Shown one piece after another: positions 49,998 through 57,715 of a stretch of DNA of 64,000 bases; position 1 is the stretch's first letter, and every line of letters begins with the position of its first letter. Source of the stretch: Streptomyces sp. SCUT-3. GTDB taxonomy: Bacteria > Actinomycetota > Actinomycetes > Streptomycetales > Streptomycetaceae. Location of the stretch: NCBI RefSeq assembly GCF_014083985.1, contig NZ_CP046907.1:2212001-2276000 (forward strand). The letters run 5' to 3'. The position numbers were made by a program, and so were the translations under genes. The notes below the pieces were generated by a model. It was not told the origin of the DNA. It ran no database searches and saw only the letters and a program-made list of their open reading frames with translations.

Positions 49998-50042
49998 AAG
50001 AAAAGGTGCACAACGGACAGCTTTTCCACGGTTCGGCACCGC
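49981..50042. ncRNA. Conserved hairpin element, copy B (see also 31949-32006)
   Basis: Arms GCCGAACCGT (49986-49995) and ACGGTTCGGC (50028-50037) pair perfectly. GCGG/CCGC extends the base and AAAAG/CTTTT the top. Loop GTGCACAACGGACAG. Relative to copy A the outer stem changes on both sides while the loop core AACGGACAG and the A/T-rich top are kept. The MFS stop codon TAG lies inside the 5' arm. Located between convergent genes. Type is inferred. Confidence 0.55.
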
Positions 50043-50092
50043 ACTTCGTCCGGGGCGGCCGCGGGGCCGGGTGACCGGCCGGCCGCCCCTGC

Positions 50093-50899
50093 TCAGACGG
50101 CGAGCTGCCGTTCGAAGGCGGCCAGGTGGTTGCGGGAGGCCTCGAGCAGGCTGCCGTAGACCTGCGCGACATCGGGGGCGTCCAGCTTCTCGAGCGCGGC
50201 GGTGAGGTCGGCGATGTCGGTGCGCTCCACCGTCCGGCCGGCCTCCAGCGCCTGCTCCTTCCCCTCCTCCCCCCGGGCGAGGAGGCGGTCGTAGGTCGCC
50301 CGGGTCTCCGCATCGGCGAAGTCGCCCGCGGCCCGGCCCCCGGTGGGGTCGTCGATCCCGTACCGGTCCATCAGGGTGCGCACGGCCTCCAGGTGCCGGG
50401 ACTCGGACTCGGCGATGTTGCCGAAGATCCGGGCGTCGTAGCGCTCGGCGAAGGCCGTGTACAGGTCGTGGGCGAGCTTCTCCTCCTCCGCCATGGCGGC
50501 GAGCCCGGCCCGCTGCCCGGCGGTCAGGGTGCCGGACTCGGCGGTGAGCCCGCCCGCTCCGGCACCGGCCTTCCCGCCGCCGAACCCGGCCCGGCTCGCG
50601 TGGCCGCCCTGGTTGCCGCCCTGATTGCCGCCCTGGTTGCCGTGGCCGCCCTGGTTGCCGTGGCCGCCCTGGCCGCCCTTTCCGCCGTGGTCGCCCCGGC
50701 CGCCGCCCCGGCCGTCCTCGCAGTCGGCCGTGCCGGCTCCGCCGCCGTTCCCGTGGGCCGCCGACCGGCTCTGCGTGCCGTGCCGGGCTCCGTCCCCGCC
50801 GCCGTCCGAGGCGAGGGCCACTCCTCCCGCCAGGGCGCCGCCCGCGAGCAGGACGCCGCTCGCGGCCAGGGCCGCCGTGAGTTTCACACTGCGCTTCAT
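50093..50899 (-). CDS. Secreted DUF2202 (ferritin-like) protein with Gly/Asn-rich linker
   Basis: The 268-aa product has a signal peptide (KRSVKLTAALAASGVLLAGG through VALAS). A long His/Gly/Asn/Gln region follows, with repeats GGHGNQ and GGNQ (nt about 50590-50680). The C-terminal DUF2202 domain (about residues 125-265) reads LAAMAEEEKLAHDLYTAFAE, then NIAESESRHLEAVRTLMDRY and LEASRNHLAAFERQLA. The two E-x-x-H-like helices resemble a ferritin-type di-metal site. The glycine-histidine stretch could bind metal. Divergent from a two-component system that may control it. Confidence 0.85.
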   Translation of the reverse strand: MKRSVKLTAALAASGVLLAGGALAGGVALASDGGGDGARHGTQSRSAAHGNGGGAGTADCEDGRGGGRGDHGGKGGQGGHGNQGGHGNQGGNQGGNQGGHASRAGFGGGKAGAGAGGLTAESGTLTAGQRAGLAAMAEEEKLAHDLYTAFAERYDARIFGNIAESESRHLEAVRTLMDRYGIDDPTGGRAAGDFADAETRATYDRLLARGEEGKEQALEAGRTVERTDIADLTAALEKLDAPDVAQVYGSLLEASRNHLAAFERQLAV

Positions 50900-51107
50900 G
50901 GCTTCTCGCTCCTCTTCGGATCGTCGGGCGGCCTCCTCGACCGCCCGCCCCGCCCTTCCCGGGCACCCTCACCATGGCTCCGGGCGGCGCAGTCGCCGTG
51001 GCGCCGGTGTGGAGACGGTGTGGAGACGAACCCGCCGGGACGTCCGTCACCGGCCCGGGGCCGTTCGGCGCTCGACGGCCCACCGCGGCCGGTGTAGACC
51101 TGGGCAC

Positions 51108-51842
51108 ATGTCCGCCACACTGCTCGTCGTCGAGGACGAGAAGGAGCTCCGCGAGCTGCTGCGGCGCTACCTGGAACGCGCCGGGTACGCCGTGGTGACC
51201 ACCGCCTCGGGCGCCGAGGCGATCAGGCTGCTGGGGGCCGGCGGGATCGACCTGGCCGTCCTCGACCTGGGGCTGCCCGACGTGGACGGGACGGAGGTGC
51301 TGCGCGAAGCCCGTCGCGGAGACGGAAGCGGCACGGCCGGGAACGGGACCGGGGGCGCGGCCGGGGTGCCGGTGGTCGTCCTGACCGCGCGCAGCGCCGT
51401 GGAGGACCGCATCCGGGGGCTGGAACTGGGCGCCGACGACTACGTGACCAAACCCTTCAGCCCGACCGAGGTGGTGCTGCGCGTCCAGGCGGTGCTGAAC
51501 CGGGCCCGGGGGACGGCGGGCGGGACGTCGGCGGTGGCCTGCTACGGCGGCGGACGGCTGCGCGTCGACCAGGAGCGGCACCGGGTGTCGGTGGACGGGG
51601 AACCGGTGGACCTCACGCCGACCGAGTGGGGCCTGCTGACCGCCCTGGCCTCGGTGCCGGGGCGGGTGTACTCCCGCTACGAGCTGGTCAACCGGGTGCG
51701 CGGCTACGAGTTCGCCGGCTACGAGCGGACGATCGACTCCCACGTGAAGAACCTGCGGCACAAGCTCGGCCCCGCCGGGGCGCAGGTGGTGGAGACCGTG
51801 CTGGGCGTCGGCTACCGGCTGGGGCTCGACCGTGACGCCTGA
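51108..51842 (+). CDS. OmpR-family response regulator
   Basis: The 244-aa product has a receiver domain (Asp in DLAVLDLGLPDVDGTEV, Lys in DDYVTKPFSP) with an unusual Gly/Thr/Ser insert of about 15 residues after the fourth strand helix (nt 51316-51363). A winged-helix domain follows (LTPTEWGLLTALASVPGRVY, TVLGVGYRLGLD). The ATG at 51108 opens a 208-bp divergent region shared with the DUF2202 gene. Its 3' end overlaps the kinase gene by 11 bases. Confidence 0.9.
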   Translation: MSATLLVVEDEKELRELLRRYLERAGYAVVTTASGAEAIRLLGAGGIDLAVLDLGLPDVDGTEVLREARRGDGSGTAGNGTGGAAGVPVVVLTARSAVEDRIRGLELGADDYVTKPFSPTEVVLRVQAVLNRARGTAGGTSAVACYGGGRLRVDQERHRVSVDGEPVDLTPTEWGLLTALASVPGRVYSRYELVNRVRGYEFAGYERTIDSHVKNLRHKLGPAGAQVVETVLGVGYRLGLDRDA

Positions 51843-53508
51843 GCCGCCCGGCGGGCACGGCCCGGCCGGTACGCCCGGCGGTCACGACGCCCCCGGCGTC
51901 TCCGGCGCCCCCGGCGGACGCCGCCGGGCCGACGGTGCCGCGCCCCACTCCCCCGCGCCCGCGACCGCGTCCCCCGCCGCCCCTTCCGCTCGGGAGCGCG
52001 GCCTGAGCCCCTTGGGGTGGCGGCTGTTCGCCGCATTCGTCCTGGTGGCGCTCTCCTCGGTGGCCGTCCTGACCGCGGCGGCGCTGGTCGGGACCGGGCG
52101 CGGGCTGAGCGAGACGCGGCAGGCCGACCGGCAGCAGGCCGCCGAGCGCGCCGCGGAGGCGGCGGCGGTCGCCTACTCGCGTGCGGACGGCTGGACCGGT
52201 GCCGACCTCGGGCCGGCCCGCGCGGTCGCCGACGCCGCGGGCGCCCGGCTGGTCGTGCGGGACGAGGACGGGCAGGTCGTCGCCGGAAGCAGCGGCACCG
52301 GACAGGGCAGGCCCGGCGCGGGCCCCGCGGGAACGGGAACGCCGGGAACAGGAACACCGGGTGCGGGAACACCGGGTGCGGGAACACCGGGGCAGGGAAC
52401 GCCCGGGCAAGGGACGCCCGGGCAGGGGCCTCCCGGCGCCGGCGCCACGGGAACGCCCGGGACCGGAGGCGGGGGCACCGGCACGGGCGCGGGCGCGGGC
52501 GCGCCCAGGGCGAGTGCCTCCGTGGCGGTGGAGGGCCGCACGGTCGGCTCCGCCACCCTGGTCTTCGCTGCGGAGTCCGCCTCCGCGGCCCGGCGGATCG
52601 CCTGGGGGTGGATCGCCGCCGCCGCGGCTACCGCCCTGGTCGTGGCGCTGGCCGCCAGCTGGTTCGTCACCCGGCGCCTGACCGGGCCGGTGGTGCGGGT
52701 GGCCCGGACCGCCCGGGCGATCGCCGCGGGCGAGCGGACGGCGCGCTCGCGGGTCGACGCGCCCGGCGAGCTCGGGGAGCTGTCCCGCGCCTTCGACGCT
52801 ATGGCGGACGACGTGGCCCGCGCGGAGTCGTCGCGGCGCAACCTGGCCGCCGACGTCGCCCACGAGCTGCGCACGCCGCTGGCCGCGCTGCAGGCCGGGC
52901 TGGAGGAGCTGCGCGACGGGCTCGTGGAGCCCGGTCCGCAGCGTCTGGCCGGGCTCCACGACCAGTCGCTGCGGCTGGGGCGGATCGTCGGGGACCTCGC
53001 GGAACTGTCGGCGGCCGAGGCCGCCGCCCTGTCCCTGCACCCGGCCGACACCGACCTGGCCGGGCTGGTGCGGGCCCTCCTGGCGGACCGGGAGGCGGAG
53101 CTGCGGTCCGCCGGGCTGCGGGTACGCGCCGACCTCGGGACGCGCCCGGTGACGGTGCGCGCCGACGCCGGCCGCCTCCACCAGGCGTTCGGCAACCTGC
53201 TGAGCAACGCGGCCCGCTACTGCCGCCCCGGCGACACCGTCGAGGTCACGGTCGGCACCGGGGGCGGACGCGCGGTGGTGGAGGTGTCCGACACCGGGCC
53301 CGGCATCGCCGCGGAGGACCTGCCGCACGTGTTCGACCGGTTCTGGCGCGGGAAGTCCGGGAACGGCGTGAGCGGATCGGGGATCGGGCTGGCGGTCGTG
53401 CGCGAACTGGTCGCGGCGCACGGGGGCACCGTCCGCGTGGCGTCCCCGCCGTCCGGCGGGGCGGTGTTCACCGTCTCCCTGCCCCTGCCGGACGGCCGGG
53501 GCGACTGA
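51832..53508 (+). CDS. Sensor histidine kinase with GxGTP repeats in the sensor loop
   Basis: The 558-aa product has a disordered Pro/Gly N-terminus, TM1 (about residues 64-90), an extracytoplasmic sensor (about 90-255) and TM2 (about 256-280). HAMP follows, then the His in DVAHELRTPLAALQ, the N-box GNLLSNAARYC and VSDTGPGIAAEDLPHVFDRF. The sensor contains seven pentapeptides of the form GxGTP (nt 52330-52434), followed by more Gly/Thr. The GTG at 51832 overlaps the regulator gene. The pair is one operon. The signal is unknown, but the divergent secreted DUF2202 protein suggests an envelope or metal cue. Confidence 0.9.
   Translation: MTPEPPGGHGPAGTPGGHDAPGVSGAPGGRRRADGAAPHSPAPATASPAAPSARERGLSPLGWRLFAAFVLVALSSVAVLTAAALVGTGRGLSETRQADRQQAAERAAEAAAVAYSRADGWTGADLGPARAVADAAGARLVVRDEDGQVVAGSSGTGQGRPGAGPAGTGTPGTGTPGAGTPGAGTPGQGTPGQGTPGQGPPGAGATGTPGTGGGGTGTGAGAGAPRASASVAVEGRTVGSATLVFAAESASAARRIAWGWIAAAAATALVVALAASWFVTRRLTGPVVRVARTARAIAAGERTARSRVDAPGELGELSRAFDAMADDVARAESSRRNLAADVAHELRTPLAALQAGLEELRDGLVEPGPQRLAGLHDQSLRLGRIVGDLAELSAAEAAALSLHPADTDLAGLVRALLADREAELRSAGLRVRADLGTRPVTVRADAGRLHQAFGNLLSNAARYCRPGDTVEVTVGTGGGRAVVEVSDTGPGIAAEDLPHVFDRFWRGKSGNGVSGSGIGLAVVRELVAAHGGTVRVASPPSGGAVFTVSLPLPDGRGD
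52330..52434. repeat. Seven 15-bp in-frame tandem repeats in the sensor kinase gene
   Basis: Seven successive 15-base units encode GTGTP, GTGTP, GAGTP, GAGTP, GQGTP, GQGTP and GQGPP. Neighbouring copies are most alike, the pattern left by repeat expansion. Unit length keeps the frame, so copy number can vary between strains. Confidence 0.85.
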
Positions 53509-53603
53509 CCGGTGCGGACGCCGGGTGCGCCCGGGGCGACCGGCCCGGCTCTTCTCCCGCATCCCACCGCGGTACTCAACTAACTTCTTGCACAGGAGAG
53601 TTG

Positions 53604-53642
53604 ATGCCTCCGCAGGTGAACACGAAGGGCTGGCAGCGGTGA
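53604..53642 (+). CDS. 12-codon leader ORF coupled to the DUF574 methyltransferase gene
   Basis: ATG at 53604 has a strong AGGAG five bases upstream and encodes MPPQVNTKGWQR. Its TGA (53640-53642) overlaps the GTG start of the methyltransferase (53639) as GTGA, so translation of the short ORF would deliver ribosomes to the gene. It is preceded by the inverted repeat TCAACT...AGTTGA (about 53576-53604). It could be a regulatory leader peptide, or a coupling device only. Confidence 0.45.
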   Translation: MPPQVNTKGWQR

Positions 53643-54481
53643 ACGGACAGGACTGGATGAGGATCGACCCGGGCGCGCCGGAGAGGGCACCGGTGGAGCT
53701 GAACACCGACCGGCCGCACTCCGCGCGGATATACGACTACCACCTGGGCGGGAAGACCAACTACCCGGCGGACCGGGAGTCCGCCCGGGCCGCCGAGGCG
53801 GCCTTCCCCCTGCTCCCGCTCACCGCGCGGATCAACCGGGCGTTCATGCACCGCGCGGTCGCCCGGCTCGCCCGGGAGGAGGGGATACGCCAGTTCCTGG
53901 ACGTCGGCACCGGCATCCCCACCGCCCCGAACCTCCACGAGACCGTCCAGGCGATCGCGCCGGACGCCCGGGTCGTCTACGCCGACAACGACCCGATCGT
54001 CCTGGCCCACGCCCAGGCCCTGCTGACCGGCACCCCCGAGGGACGCACCGCCTACGTCGACGGGGACGCCCGCGACCCGAAGGGCATCCTCGGCTCCCCG
54101 GAGCTGGCCGCGACGCTCGACCTGGACCGGCCGGTCGCGCTGTCGCTGGTGGCGCTGCTGCACTTCGTCTCCGACGAGGACGGGCCGCGCGGGATCGTCG
54201 CGGAGTTCATGGACGCCCTGGCCCCGGGGAGCTTCCTCGTCCTGTCGCACGTGACGGCGGACTTCTCGCCGCAGTGGGCGCAGGCCCTGGAGGCGTACAA
54301 GCGCAACGGGACCATGGGGTACCTGCGCACCCGGGACGAGGTGGCCCGGTTCTTCGACGGGCTGGAAATGGTGGAGCCCGGCCTGGTGCCGGCCCACACC
54401 TGGCACCCGGAGCCCGGGGTCCCCGCCCCCGACGCCCACGCCCTGGCCACCCTGCACGCCGGGGTCGCCCGCAAGCGCTGA
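53639..54481 (+). CDS. SAM-dependent methyltransferase (DUF574)
   Basis: The 280-aa product belongs to the S-adenosylmethionine methyltransferase family DUF574, frequent in Streptomyces: DRPHSARIYDYHLGGKTNYP, then FLDVGTGIPTAPNLHETVQ as the SAM motif, and RVVYADNDPIVLAHAQALL. Late VLSHVTADF and PEPGVPAPDAH are also typical. Substrates are unknown. Members sit beside regulators and secondary-metabolite genes. The GTG at 53639 overlaps the stop of a 12-codon leader ORF. The ATG at 53657 is an alternative start. Confidence 0.87.
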   Translation: MNGQDWMRIDPGAPERAPVELNTDRPHSARIYDYHLGGKTNYPADRESARAAEAAFPLLPLTARINRAFMHRAVARLAREEGIRQFLDVGTGIPTAPNLHETVQAIAPDARVVYADNDPIVLAHAQALLTGTPEGRTAYVDGDARDPKGILGSPELAATLDLDRPVALSLVALLHFVSDEDGPRGIVAEFMDALAPGSFLVLSHVTADFSPQWAQALEAYKRNGTMGYLRTRDEVARFFDGLEMVEPGLVPAHTWHPEPGVPAPDAHALATLHAGVARKR

Positions 54482-54617
54482 CGCCCTTCCGGGGCGGCCC
54501 CGCCGCGCAGGAGCCGCGGGGCCGCCCTGCCTGCCGCAGGTGCCGCTCGCCCGCCCCGGCAAGGAATCCACCCTTTCGAGTTAATCCCCCCCTTTTTCCT
54601 GCCACGCCCTCCGGAAC

Positions 54618-54669
54618 AAACCTCACCATGTAGCCATGGCCCGTATAGGTTTTTTCCGAGGCATGCCTC
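54618..54669. promoter_or_regulatory. Promoter region of the AbiE pair with inverted repeats
   Basis: The 218-bp gap before abiEi is markedly less G+C-rich. It contains AAACCT (54618-54623) and AGGTTT (54647-54652) as an inverted repeat around a -10-like TATAGG, the perfect palindrome GAGGCATGCCTC (54658-54669), and a direct repeat CCTCACC (54621-54627, 54666-54672). AbiEi antitoxins bind inverted repeats in their own promoters, so these are operator candidates. Confidence 0.5.
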
Positions 54670-54699
54670 ACCGCACCCGGCAGCAGGCAGGAGAGAACC

Positions 54700-55287
54700 A
54701 TGAGCACCGGCGGATCCGCGCTCCCCCCGACCTTCACCTACCGGCAGGCCCGTGAGGCCGGGCTCTCCAAGCACCGGCTTTACGCGCTGCGCGACAGCGG
54801 TGCCGTGGAACAGATAGGCCGAGGCCTGTTCCGGCGCGGCGACGCCGACTGGGACGCCGACATCGACCTGGTCGAGATCGCCCTCCACGCCCCCGAAGCG
54901 ACCCTGTGCCTGGGCACGGCCCTGGCACGCCACGGGCTCACCGACCTCATCCCCGCCTCCATCGACACCGCCCTGCCCCGGGGACGCTGGAAGCCGGTCG
55001 TCCAGGCACCGGTCACCTGGCACTCCTTCCGACCGGAGACCTTCGGGATCGGCCGGTCCGAACTCCCCCTCGAAGGCGATCTCCGCATCGGGATCTACAC
55101 CCCCGAGCGGTCCATCGTCGACGCGTTCCGCCTCCGCCACCGCGAGGGCAGCGACCTGGCCAACGGCGCCCTGCGGCGCTGGCTGCGGCAGCCGGGCAAC
55201 CACCCGGCCGCCCTGTTGCAGATGGCGGAGCACTTCCCTGCCGCCCGCACAGCACTGCGCACATCACTGGAGATCCTTCTTGACTGA
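54700..55287 (+). CDS. AbiEi-type antitoxin (type IV toxin-antitoxin)
   Basis: The 195-aa product has an N-terminal winged helix (FTYRQAREAGLSKHRLYALR, then GRGLFRRGDAD) and the AbiEi C-terminal domain with ATLCLGTALARHGLTDLIP, the PVTWHSF strand region and TPERSIVDAFRLRHREGSD. AbiEi represses the pair and counters the toxin. Its last eight bases overlap the toxin gene. The ATG follows AGGAGAGAACC. A promoter region with repeats lies upstream. The pair looks like an accessory insertion between the methyltransferase and deoA. Confidence 0.85.
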   Translation: MSTGGSALPPTFTYRQAREAGLSKHRLYALRDSGAVEQIGRGLFRRGDADWDADIDLVEIALHAPEATLCLGTALARHGLTDLIPASIDTALPRGRWKPVVQAPVTWHSFRPETFGIGRSELPLEGDLRIGIYTPERSIVDAFRLRHREGSDLANGALRRWLRQPGNHPAALLQMAEHFPAARTALRTSLEILLD

Positions 55288-56176
55288 CCGCCGCCCCACC
55301 CGGAGCACCCCGGCCGGACGCGCCTACCTCGACCTGCAGAACCTCGCACGCCGTCTGCGCCGCCCCACCGACGAACTGCACCAGCTCTACGCCCTCGAGG
55401 GCTTCCTCTCCCGCCTGGCCGCCTCGGAGCACGCCGACCACCTCGTCCTGAAGGGCGGCGTGCTGCTCGCGGCGTACGAGACCCGCCGCCCCACCCGTGA
55501 CGTGGACCTGTACGCACGGCAGGTTCCCAACGACATCCCCACCGTCCTCCGCACGGTCCGGGAGATCGCGGCCCTCCCCCAGGACGATGGCCTCGACCTC
55601 GCCCCGGAGACCGCCACCGCCGAGAGCATCCGCGACGAGGACGAGTACAGCGGCGTGCGCGTCACGCTGACCGGCCGCCTCTCGGCGGCTCGCATCGCCT
55701 TCCACGTCGACGTCAACGTCGGCGACCCGGTGCAGCCCGCCCCCCGGCGGGTCGTGCTGCCCAGGCTCCTCGGCGGCCGGCTGGAGGTCACCGGTTATCC
55801 GCTGCCGATGGTGCACGCGGAGAAGATCGTCACCGCCGTCCAACGCGGTGCCGGCAACACCCGCTGGCGCGACTTCGCCGACGTGCACGCCCTGTGCCTG
55901 CGGCACGCGGTCGACGGCGACGAACTGCGCAGCAGCGTCGTCACCGTGTCCGAGTACCGGCGGGTCGCCCTCACACCGCTCGCCACCGCTCTCGCCGGTT
56001 ACCCCGCCGTCGCCCAGGCCAAGTGGGCGGCTTGGCGCCGCCGCCAACGGCTGGACGACCGGCTCCCCGAGGAGTTCGCCGACGTGCTGGGCACCGTGAC
56101 GGCCTTCGCCGACCCCGTCCTCACCGGCCGGACGTCGGGCCTCTCGTGGGACCCGGGCGCGCTGTCCTGGCGGTGA
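55280..56176 (+). CDS. AbiEii-type nucleotidyltransferase toxin
   Basis: The 298-aa product carries the nucleotidyltransferase signature LVLKGGVLLAAYETRRPTRDVDLYAR: a GG start to the active-site helix and the metal-binding Asp-x-Asp. Further conserved parts are HVDVNVGDPV and MVHAEKIVTAVQRGAGNTRW with the catalytic Lys region, then RDFADVHAL. Toxins of this family modify tRNA or other substrates with nucleotides and cause abortive infection or growth arrest. A TTG start overlaps the antitoxin stop by eight bases, so expression is coupled. All catalytic residues look intact. Confidence 0.86.
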   Translation: MTDRRPTRSTPAGRAYLDLQNLARRLRRPTDELHQLYALEGFLSRLAASEHADHLVLKGGVLLAAYETRRPTRDVDLYARQVPNDIPTVLRTVREIAALPQDDGLDLAPETATAESIRDEDEYSGVRVTLTGRLSAARIAFHVDVNVGDPVQPAPRRVVLPRLLGGRLEVTGYPLPMVHAEKIVTAVQRGAGNTRWRDFADVHALCLRHAVDGDELRSSVVTVSEYRRVALTPLATALAGYPAVAQAKWAAWRRRQRLDDRLPEEFADVLGTVTAFADPVLTGRTSGLSWDPGALSWR

Positions 56177-56223
56177 ACCACAACCCGCCCGGGGCCGGGG
56201 CGGGCGCGGGTGTTGCCGCCGTG

Positions 56224-56257
56224 CCCGCCGCGGCCCCGGAACCGCGGGGCCGGCGGG
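56224..56257. terminator. Terminator between the AbiEii gene and deoA
   Basis: CCCGCC/GGCGGG and GGCCCCG/CGGGGCC stack with a two-base bulge (56224-56257). It lies between the convergent ends of abiEii (56176) and deoA (56259). Confidence 0.6.
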
Positions 56258-56258
56258 T

Positions 56259-57535
56259 TCAGCCGATGCGGTCGAGGATCACCGGGGACGGGGTGAACGG
56301 GGTGTCGGGGGCGGCGACGGTGATGCCGCCGTCCAGGGGGGCGAGGGCGTACTCGAACCGCTCGGGGGTGTCGGTGTGGAGGGTGAGCAGGGGCTCGCCC
56401 TCGCGCACGGCGTCGCCCGGCTTGGCGTGCAGTTCGACGCCGGCGCCGGCCTGCACCGGGTCCTCCTTGCGGGCGCGGCCGGCGCCCAGGCGCCAGGCGC
56501 ACAGGCCGACCGCGTAGGCGTCCAGCTCGGTGAGGACGCCGGTGGCCGGGGCGGTGACGACGTGCTGCTCGCGGGCGACGGGCAGGGGCGCGTCGGGGTC
56601 GCCGCCCTGGGCGGCGATCATGCGGCGCCACACGTCCATGGCGGAGCCGTCCCGCAGGGCGGTCTCCGGGTCCTTGCCGTGCACACCCGCGCCGGCCAGC
56701 ATCTCGCGGGCCAGGGCCACGGTCAGCTCGACGACGTCCGCGGGGCCGCCGCCGGCCAGGACCTCGACCGACTCGCGGACCTCCAGGGCGTTGCCGGCGG
56801 TCAGGCCGAGGGGGTGGACATGTCGGTGAGCAGGGCGGTGGTGCGCACCCCGTGGTCGGTGCCCAGGGCGACCATGGTGGAGGCCAGCTCGCGGGCGTCG
56901 TCGATGTTCTTCATGAAGGCGCCGGAGCCGACCTTGACGTCGAGGACGAGCGCGCCCGTGCCCTCGGCGATCTTCTTGGACATGATCGAGCTGGCGATCA
57001 GCGGGATCGCCTCGACCGTGCCGGTGACGTCGCGCAGCGCGTACAGCTTCTTGTCGGCCGGGGCGAGGCCGTCGCCGGCGGCGCAGATCACGGCGCCGAC
57101 GTCGCGCAGGACGGCCATCATCTCGTCGTTGGACAGCAGCGCCCGCCAGCCGGGGATCGACTCCAGCTTGTCCAGGGTGCCGCCGGTGTGGCCGAGGCCG
57201 CGCCCGGACAGCTGGGGGACGGCCGCGCCGCAGGCGGCGACGAGCGGGGCGAGCGGGAGGGTGATCTTGTCGCCGACACCGCCGGTGGAGTGCTTGTCGG
57301 CGGTGGGCCGGGGCAGGGACGAGAAGTCCATCCGCTCGCCGCTGGCGATCATCGCCGCGGTCCAGCGGGCGGTCTCGGCCCGGGTCATGCCGTTGAGCAG
57401 GACGGCCATGGCGAGCGCGGCCATCTGCTCGTCGGCGACCTCGCCGCGGGTGTAGGCGTCGATCACCCAGTCGATCTGCTCGTCGGTGAGGGTCTCGCGG
57501 TCGCGCTTGGTGCGGATGACGGAGATGGCGTCCAT
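56259..57535 (-). pseudogene. deoA: Thymidine phosphorylase, split by a one-base frameshift
   Basis: Cleaves thymidine and deoxyuridine to base and deoxyribose 1-phosphate. The N-terminal part (57535 to about 56815) reads normally: MDAISVIRTKRDRETLTDEQ, KHSTGGVGDKITLPLAPLV and SGRGLGHTGGTLDKLESI, up to LLTDMSTP, then runs into a stop at 56801. The expected continuation LGLTAGNALEVRESVEVLAG is in the next frame and reads on to a normal end at 56259. The break lies at the minus-strand run ACCCCCTC near 56810-56815. One more C (Thr-Pro-Leu) restores a full-length enzyme of about 425 residues. Either a sequencing error or a true mutation. Confidence 0.85.
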
Positions 57536-57645
57536 GGTGGCGACGGTCCTTGGGTGTCGGTGGTGTCGGGCCTCGTGGGCCGGGGACGTGTCGTGGGTCC
57601 GGGGTGGCGGAGGGGTGTGGCCGGGGCTGTGAGTTGCGGGCCGGG

Positions 57646-57712
57646 CCGGGGGGGCCGGGGGCGGGGGTGCCGGACCGTGCGCGGCCCGGCACCCCCGCCC
57701 CCGGCCCCCCGG
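57646..57712. terminator. Very long G-rich hairpin between cdd and deoA
   Basis: Arms 57646-57673 and 57686-57712 pair over 27 bp with one bulged G, around the 12-base loop ACCGTGCGCGGC. The plus strand arm is extremely G-rich (runs of 7, 5 and 5 G) and could form a G-quadruplex. It starts four bases after the intended end of cdd, within the nucleoside operon, and may reduce read-through into deoA. The remaining gap (57536-57645) holds nothing else recognised. Confidence 0.65.
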
Positions 57713-57715
57713 GTC

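Noticed and set aside
53640-53649. GAACGGACAG, a ten-base match to the loop of the conserved hairpin
   Set aside because: It lies in the coding start of the methyltransferase, and no complementary arms flank it. Treated as chance.
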